DNA of 64,000 nucleotides from Alloalcanivorax marinus (GTDB lineage: Bacteria > Pseudomonadota > Gammaproteobacteria > Pseudomonadales > Alcanivoracaceae). Below are positions 57,724 to 64,000 of this stretch, one piece after another. Position 1 is the first letter of the stretch. The number at the start of each line of letters is the position of its first letter. The DNA is taken from positions 242,421-306,420 of the forward strand of contig NZ_JADDOL010000002.1 of NCBI RefSeq assembly GCF_016906305.1, written 5' to 3'. The notes under the pieces are model-generated. The model saw nothing but the letters and a program-made list of their open reading frames with translations, did no database searches and was not told the DNA's origin. A program made the position numbers and the translations under genes.

Positions 57724-60510
<2,787 letters not shown>

Positions 60511-60514
60511 GCCG

Positions 60515-61096
60515 ATGGACGCCCACGACCCGCGCCGCGCGCGCATCCTCGCCGCCGCCCGAGACCGGTTCGCCCGGCAGGGCTTCCGCCGGGCGGAGGT
60601 GAAGGCCATCGCCGAGGACGCCGGCGTGGGCAAGGCGACCATCTATCAATTCTTTCCGTCCAAGGACGCGCTGCTGCTGACGGTGGTGGAGGAAAACCTC
60701 ACCGTCATCCGCGACCTGGTGCTGCGCGAGCTGCTCTCCGGAGCGCCGCCGTTGGAACGGCTGGAACGGGTATGCCGTGCGGTGGCCCGCTTTCTGGAAC
60801 GGGAAGCGGATTTCTCCCGACTGCTGATCCAGGAGGCTGGCGAGTTTCTCGGCGCCATACAGCAGCGCTATCTGCAACTGGTGGACGACAACTTGCCCGT
60901 GGCGGAGGCGTTCTTCGAGGAATTGCGCGGCCAGGGCTACTTCACCGCTCTGCCCACCCGCGACATCGTGCTGATGATGGTCAACCTGCTGGTGGGCACC
61001 ACCTATACCTGGGTGCTTACCGGAGAAGGCGAGCCGGAACGTCAGGCGGTCACCTATATGCGCGTGCTGATACGGGGCCTGCGCGACGCCCCGTGA
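60515..61096 (+). CDS. TetR/AcrR family transcriptional regulator
   Basis: A 193-residue TetR protein with the DNA-binding region ILAAARDRFARQGFRRAEVKAIA and GVGKATIYQFFPSKDALL in residues 9-55, and a helical ligand domain containing FLEREADFSRLLIQEAGEF. It starts 4 bp after valS and ends 22 bp before a convergent TetR gene. It belongs to the core flank rather than to the accessory region. Target and ligand are unknown. Confidence 0.85.
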   Translation: MDAHDPRRARILAAARDRFARQGFRRAEVKAIAEDAGVGKATIYQFFPSKDALLLTVVEENLTVIRDLVLRELLSGAPPLERLERVCRAVARFLEREADFSRLLIQEAGEFLGAIQQRYLQLVDDNLPVAEAFFEELRGQGYFTALPTRDIVLMMVNLLVGTTYTWVLTGEGEPERQAVTYMRVLIRGLRDAP

Positions 61097-61118
61097 CCAC
61101 CGTCTATTGCCGGCCCGG

Positions 61119-61805
61119 TCAGCTCGGTTGCGCTTCCAGCAATTCCGGGGAAGCGTCGCCGCCCAGCACCACTGCTTCGGCGATGCCGATCATCACCCGC
61201 TGACATTCTTCCAGCCGCTCGGCGGAAAACGCCCCGTTCTCGAAGATGTACAGCGAATAGTTCTCGAGGATCCACAGCATGGTGCGCAGTACCAGCGGGT
61301 CCAACTGGCGGCCGGTGAGACGACCGATTTCCGCGGTCACCACCTGGGCGGCGATGCGCTGGGCACGCTCCCGGTGCGGCGCCAGGGCGGAGCCGGAGGA
61401 ACGGGCCTCTTCCATCATCAAATTGATCACCGGCCCCATGCTGAGGTGGTAATCGAAATACACCTTGGTGGTGTTGTGAATGATGGCGCGCACCGACCGG
61501 GCCTGGCGCATTTCCTGGTGGAAATGCAGCAGCATGTTGTCGATGAAGATGCGATAGATGTGCTCCAGCACGTCCATCTTGTTGCGGAAATACTTGTAGA
61601 AGGTGCGACGCGACACCTTGGCGGCGTCCAGCAGGTGCTGAACCGTGGTGCGGGCCAGGCCGCGCTGGGCGAACACGTGCATGGAATGGATCAGAATCTC
61701 GGCGCGGGCCTGGGAGCGCTGGCCGCCCTCTTCCTCGGCGTGAGCTTCCAGAACCTGATTCACCACCTGGCGTATGGCGTCGAGATCGTCGGGTCCGCGT
61801 TGCAC
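61119..61805 (-). CDS. TetR/AcrR family transcriptional regulator
   Basis: A 228-residue TetR-type regulator. The HTH region is at about 32-80 (ILIHSMHVFAQRGLARTTVQHLL, then KVSRRTFYKYFRNKMDVL). The C-terminal domain includes HLSMGPVINLMMEEARSSGSAL, also seen in regulators of fatty-acid or membrane genes. It is convergent to the preceding TetR gene. Upstream at 61806-61880 is a short gap and then the DUF2061 gene. Function unassigned. Confidence 0.83.
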   Translation of the reverse strand: MQRGPDDLDAIRQVVNQVLEAHAEEEGGQRSQARAEILIHSMHVFAQRGLARTTVQHLLDAAKVSRRTFYKYFRNKMDVLEHIYRIFIDNMLLHFHQEMRQARSVRAIIHNTTKVYFDYHLSMGPVINLMMEEARSSGSALAPHRERAQRIAAQVVTAEIGRLTGRQLDPLVLRTMLWILENYSLYIFENGAFSAERLEECQRVMIGIAEAVVLGGDASPELLEAQPS

Positions 61806-61880
61806 GTGACTTATCCCCTGTTTTTGTTTACCCGGCCGCTAGCTTAACCAAGGCCGGGCGGGGCGTAAACAAGGAGTTTA

Positions 61881-62096
61881 TCAGGCCGCCAGCGGCTGAC
61901 CGTCGGGGCCGCCCGGGCCCGTCTTACGGTTTCTCAGGCGCTTCCAGACTTTCTCGTGGAAGTGGTAGGCCACGGTATTCACGCACGGCTCCACCAGGGC
62001 GGTGGCGCCGCCAATGCGCCAATCTCCGGTCATCGCCCAGACCACCAGAAAGGCCACGCTGATATGCATCACGCCGAAACTCATTGTCTTGATCAT
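61881..62096 (-). CDS. DUF2061 small membrane protein
   Basis: A 71-residue protein of the DUF2061 family. It starts MIKTMSFGVMHISVAFLVVWAMTG with one membrane segment, and the central GGATALVEPCVNTVAYHFHEKVW is the family's conserved block. ATG at 62096 has a strong GAGGAG site. A possible Fur-like box lies upstream at 62136. The molecular role of the family is unknown. Confidence 0.8.
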   Translation of the reverse strand: MIKTMSFGVMHISVAFLVVWAMTGDWRIGGATALVEPCVNTVAYHFHEKVWKRLRNRKTGPGGPDGQPLAA

Positions 62097-62135
62097 GGGG
62101 CAACTCCTCACTGTTGGTCGCGCCACCGGATATAG

Positions 62136-62154
62136 CTAAATGATATCCATTCTC
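62136..62154. promoter_or_regulatory. Possible Fur-like box upstream of DUF2061
   Basis: On the - strand GAGAATGGATATCATTTAG matches about 12 of 19 positions of the Fur consensus, with the central pattern GAATnnATATCATT. It is 40 bp upstream of the DUF2061 start. The score is marginal, and the A/T-rich context favours chance matches. Confidence 0.25.
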
Positions 62155-62324
62155 ACAAATAGGTAAATACCGGCCTGAACTATTTTCTCAATAGTCCTCG
62201 CCTATGTGAGAAGCCGTTAATTGTTGTAAAGGGCCGGACATTGACGGTGCGGACCGGTCTGCTTCCGCTTACTCTGAGCCGGTATCGGCGGGGGGCCCCC
62301 GCCCTGAATGGATAAGGACCTTCT

Positions 62325-63224
62325 ATGGACGACCGCAAAGCGCTTCTGATTCTCCATGGCAAACAGGCTCCCAACGCGGAGGTGCGTGAGGCGGTGATGG
62401 CCCGCCGGGACGACGGCTGGGACCTGGCCGTCAGGGTCACCTGGGAAGGTGGCGACGCCGAGCGCTATGTGGACGAGGCACTGCAACTGGGCTACCGCAC
62501 GATAATCGCCGGCGGCGGTGACGGTTCGGTACGGGACATCACCCAGGCGATGATGGCCTCCGGCCGCGACGATCTGACGCTGGCGGTGATCCCGCTGGGC
62601 ACCGCCAACGACCTGGCCACCGCCGCCGGCGTGCCGGAAGCGCCGGCGGACGCCCTGGCCCTGCTCGACCGGCCGGCGGTCCCCGTGGACGTGATCCAGG
62701 TGAACGACAGCTACTTTCTGAACATGGCCACCGGCGGCTTCGGCACCGAAGTCACCACCGAAACCTCGGAAGACCTGAAGGAAATGCTGGGCGGCGCCGC
62801 TTACCTGCTTACCGGCCTCACCCGCTTCACCGAAGTGCGCGCCGCCGAAGGCGAATTCGAAGGTCCGGACTTCCACTGGCAGGGGGAATTCCTGGCGCTG
62901 GGCATCGGCAACAGCCGCCAGGCCGGTGGCGGCCAGCGGCTGTGTCCGGAGGCGCTGATCAACGACGGCCTGATGGACGTGGCCATCCTGCCTTCCAATA
63001 TGGACCTGCTGGCCGGCGTGCGTGGCCTGTTCCGCAGCGGCGAGAACGGCGGCAAGGAAGGACTGTTCGAGCGGGCCCGCCTGGACCGCCTCACCATCAC
63101 CACGCCGGAGCCCATGCACCTGAATCTGGACGGGGAGCCCCTGGAAGCCACCCGCTTCGAGCTCCGCGTGCTGCCCCGGGCCCTGAAACTGGCGCTGCCC
63201 GACGACAGCGACCTGCTGGCCTGA
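62325..63224 (+). CDS. YegS-like lipid kinase
   Basis: A 299-residue diacylglycerol-kinase-family protein. The nucleotide-binding motif is GGGDGSVRDI near residue 66, followed by IPLGTANDLATAAG, and the C-terminal domain has LCPEALINDGLMDVAIL with catalytic acidic residue. Bacterial YegS phosphorylates lipid substrates such as phosphatidylglycerol. It stands alone, divergent from DUF2061 and convergent with DUF2721. Substrate is inferred only from family. Confidence 0.87.
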   Translation: MDDRKALLILHGKQAPNAEVREAVMARRDDGWDLAVRVTWEGGDAERYVDEALQLGYRTIIAGGGDGSVRDITQAMMASGRDDLTLAVIPLGTANDLATAAGVPEAPADALALLDRPAVPVDVIQVNDSYFLNMATGGFGTEVTTETSEDLKEMLGGAAYLLTGLTRFTEVRAAEGEFEGPDFHWQGEFLALGIGNSRQAGGGQRLCPEALINDGLMDVAILPSNMDLLAGVRGLFRSGENGGKEGLFERARLDRLTITTPEPMHLNLDGEPLEATRFELRVLPRALKLALPDDSDLLA

Positions 63225-63258
63225 GCTTCCCCCGGCGGCGGCCGCCGCCGGGTCCTTC

Positions 63259-63663
63259 TCAGCGTTGCTCCTCCGGATTTTTCCGGGCCAGCGCCGCCAC
63301 CTGCACGTTCAGCGCGTTGGTGGAAATCAGCACCTCCCACAGCGAAAAGATCAGCGACAGGGACAGGCTGATCAAACTGGCCCCGAACAGCACCACCCCG
63401 GTCAGTTCCAGATGCAGGTACAGCCCGAACATGGACAGGGTACACAGCAGAAAGCTCAACACCCCGGCCACCTGCATGTACTTGGTCAGCACCACCCGCC
63501 GATGCAGCAACGCGATCTGCCGCGACGCCACCTCCTGATGGTGCGTCTTCTCCTCATCCGCCAGCTTGCGAATGATCTGCGACAGCACCAGAAAACGGTT
63601 GGTATAGGCCAGTAGCAGCAAGGAAATGGCGGGGAACAACAGCGCCGGAGTAGTCAGGGTCAT
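63259..63663 (-). CDS. DUF2721 membrane protein
   Basis: A 134-residue inner-membrane protein of DUF2721. It has three hydrophobic segments, about 7-24 (ALLFPAISLLLLAYTNR), 62-82 and 88-110, and a charged loop with KLADEEKTHHQEVASRQIALLHRR. ATG at 63663 matches homologues; the longer open frame adds unrelated residues. No function is known for the family. It lies near a repeat-like element at 63701. Confidence 0.78.
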   Translation of the reverse strand: MTLTTPALLFPAISLLLLAYTNRFLVLSQIIRKLADEEKTHHQEVASRQIALLHRRVVLTKYMQVAGVLSFLLCTLSMFGLYLHLELTGVVLFGASLISLSLSLIFSLWEVLISTNALNVQVAALARKNPEEQR

Positions 63664-63700
63664 CGTCGGATTCTTCGTTACGGGATTACCGGAGACTGTA

Positions 63701-63721
63701 CCCCATTTCCGGGGTCGGACC
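63701..63721 (-). repeat. REP-like GGGTCCGACCC element, copy 1
   Basis: On the - strand this reads GGTCCGACCCC, then GGAAATGGGG, a form resembling dispersed repetitive extragenic palindromes of Alcanivorax and pseudomonads with a GGGGTCnGACCCC core. A partner with the same core occurs at 63923-63936. No transposase of the RAYT type is seen in the window. Confidence 0.45.
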
Positions 63722-64000
63722 ACCGCAAGAGATTGATTGGACGCGGTTTTCCGTTTCGTGAGCGGCTTTTGGCAGCGTTAAGGGCTGCTTTTTGGCCAGG
63801 GAAATGGGCGACAAGAAGCGGCGGGTGAGGGCTTAGCGCCGGATTTTGGGCCCGAAAAAGGGGCGCGAAGCCGTTTTTGGAGGGGTATTTTGAGGGGAAA
63901 GATCAGGAAAAACAGGACGTTACCGGGGTCCGACCCTGAGGGGGTTCCATGTGAGGGGCGGGCTGACCGACTTAGGTGGCGAGCGGTGCTCGCCATCGCT
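63722..64000. other. Terminal 279 bases without a supported gene
   Basis: Open frames here on the - strand are Arg/Pro/Ser-rich and match no family I know. The stretch contains purine-rich runs and the second GGGTCCGACCC element at 63923. It may hold repeat remnants or the edge of a gene beyond the window. Confidence 0.5.
63923..63936 (+). repeat. REP-like GGGTCCGACCC element, copy 2
   Basis: CCGGGGTCCGACCC shares the core of the element at 63701-63721, in the opposite orientation and about 200 bp away. The core itself is palindromic, as in REP sequences. Confidence 0.4.

Overview
The window looks like a chromosomal piece of a GC-rich marine hydrocarbon-degrading gammaproteobacterium, most likely Alcanivorax or a close relative. 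This rests on the core order lptF-lptG-tRNA-Leu-...-queA-tgt-yajC-secD-secF next to pepA-holC-valS, and on a cluster araC / fdx-cyp153-alkJ-fdr of the type known from Alcanivorax. Taxonomy is inferred from gene order and recalled families; no search was run.

Layout. 1-2790: end of a D-2-hydroxyacid dehydrogenase, an amidase and an aminotransferase (+). 2851-8741: secF, secD, yajC, tgt, queA and an RDD membrane protein (all -). 8.8-53.3 kb: about 44.5 kb of accessory catabolic genes lying between the RDD gene and tRNA-Leu(CAA). 53.3-63.7 kb: tRNA-Leu, lptG, lptF (-), pepA, holC, valS, a TetR gene (+), a second TetR gene and DUF2061 (-), a YegS-type lipid kinase (+) and DUF2721 (-).

The accessory region has several blocks. 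(i) 9.0-15.8 kb: TetR regulator and a CYP153 terminal alkane hydroxylase operon (ferredoxin, P450, GMC alcohol dehydrogenase, ferredoxin reductase) divergent from its AraC-type regulator. (ii) 16.0-28.2 kb: a tight 12-gene + strand operon. It starts with a ferritin-like di-iron protein, SDR, alpha/beta hydrolase and Baeyer-Villiger monooxygenase (BVMO), and continues with acyl-CoA dehydrogenases, an SCP-x thiolase, a MaoC hydratase pair and an SDR dehydrogenase. (iii) 28.4-35.0 kb (-): three acyl-CoA synthetases and a BtrH-like protein, with relics of a second CYP153 cluster and of another synthetase. (iv) 35.6-44.5 kb (+): a FadL-like porin, a 1025-residue Ig-like lipoprotein, then a second hydrolase-BVMO-SDR-di-iron module. 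(v) 52.9-44.6 kb (-): a third di-iron protein, a second BtrH-like protein, two thioesterases, an acyl-CoA synthetase, two acyl-CoA dehydrogenases and a GMC oxidoreductase.

How it may work together (inference): the porin and lipoprotein bring in a hydrophobic substrate. CYP153 oxidises termini. The recurring module could carry out subterminal oxidation (hydroxylation, ketone formation, BVMO ester formation, ester hydrolysis). The synthetases activate the acids, and the SCP-x/MaoC/SDR set resembles peroxisomal branched-chain beta-oxidation. Four promoters or leader regions in blocks ii, iv and v share an 18-bp palindrome, suggesting one regulon. A decayed copy of the tRNA-Leu 3' end next to the RDD gene suggests that the region entered at the tRNA gene; no integrase remains.
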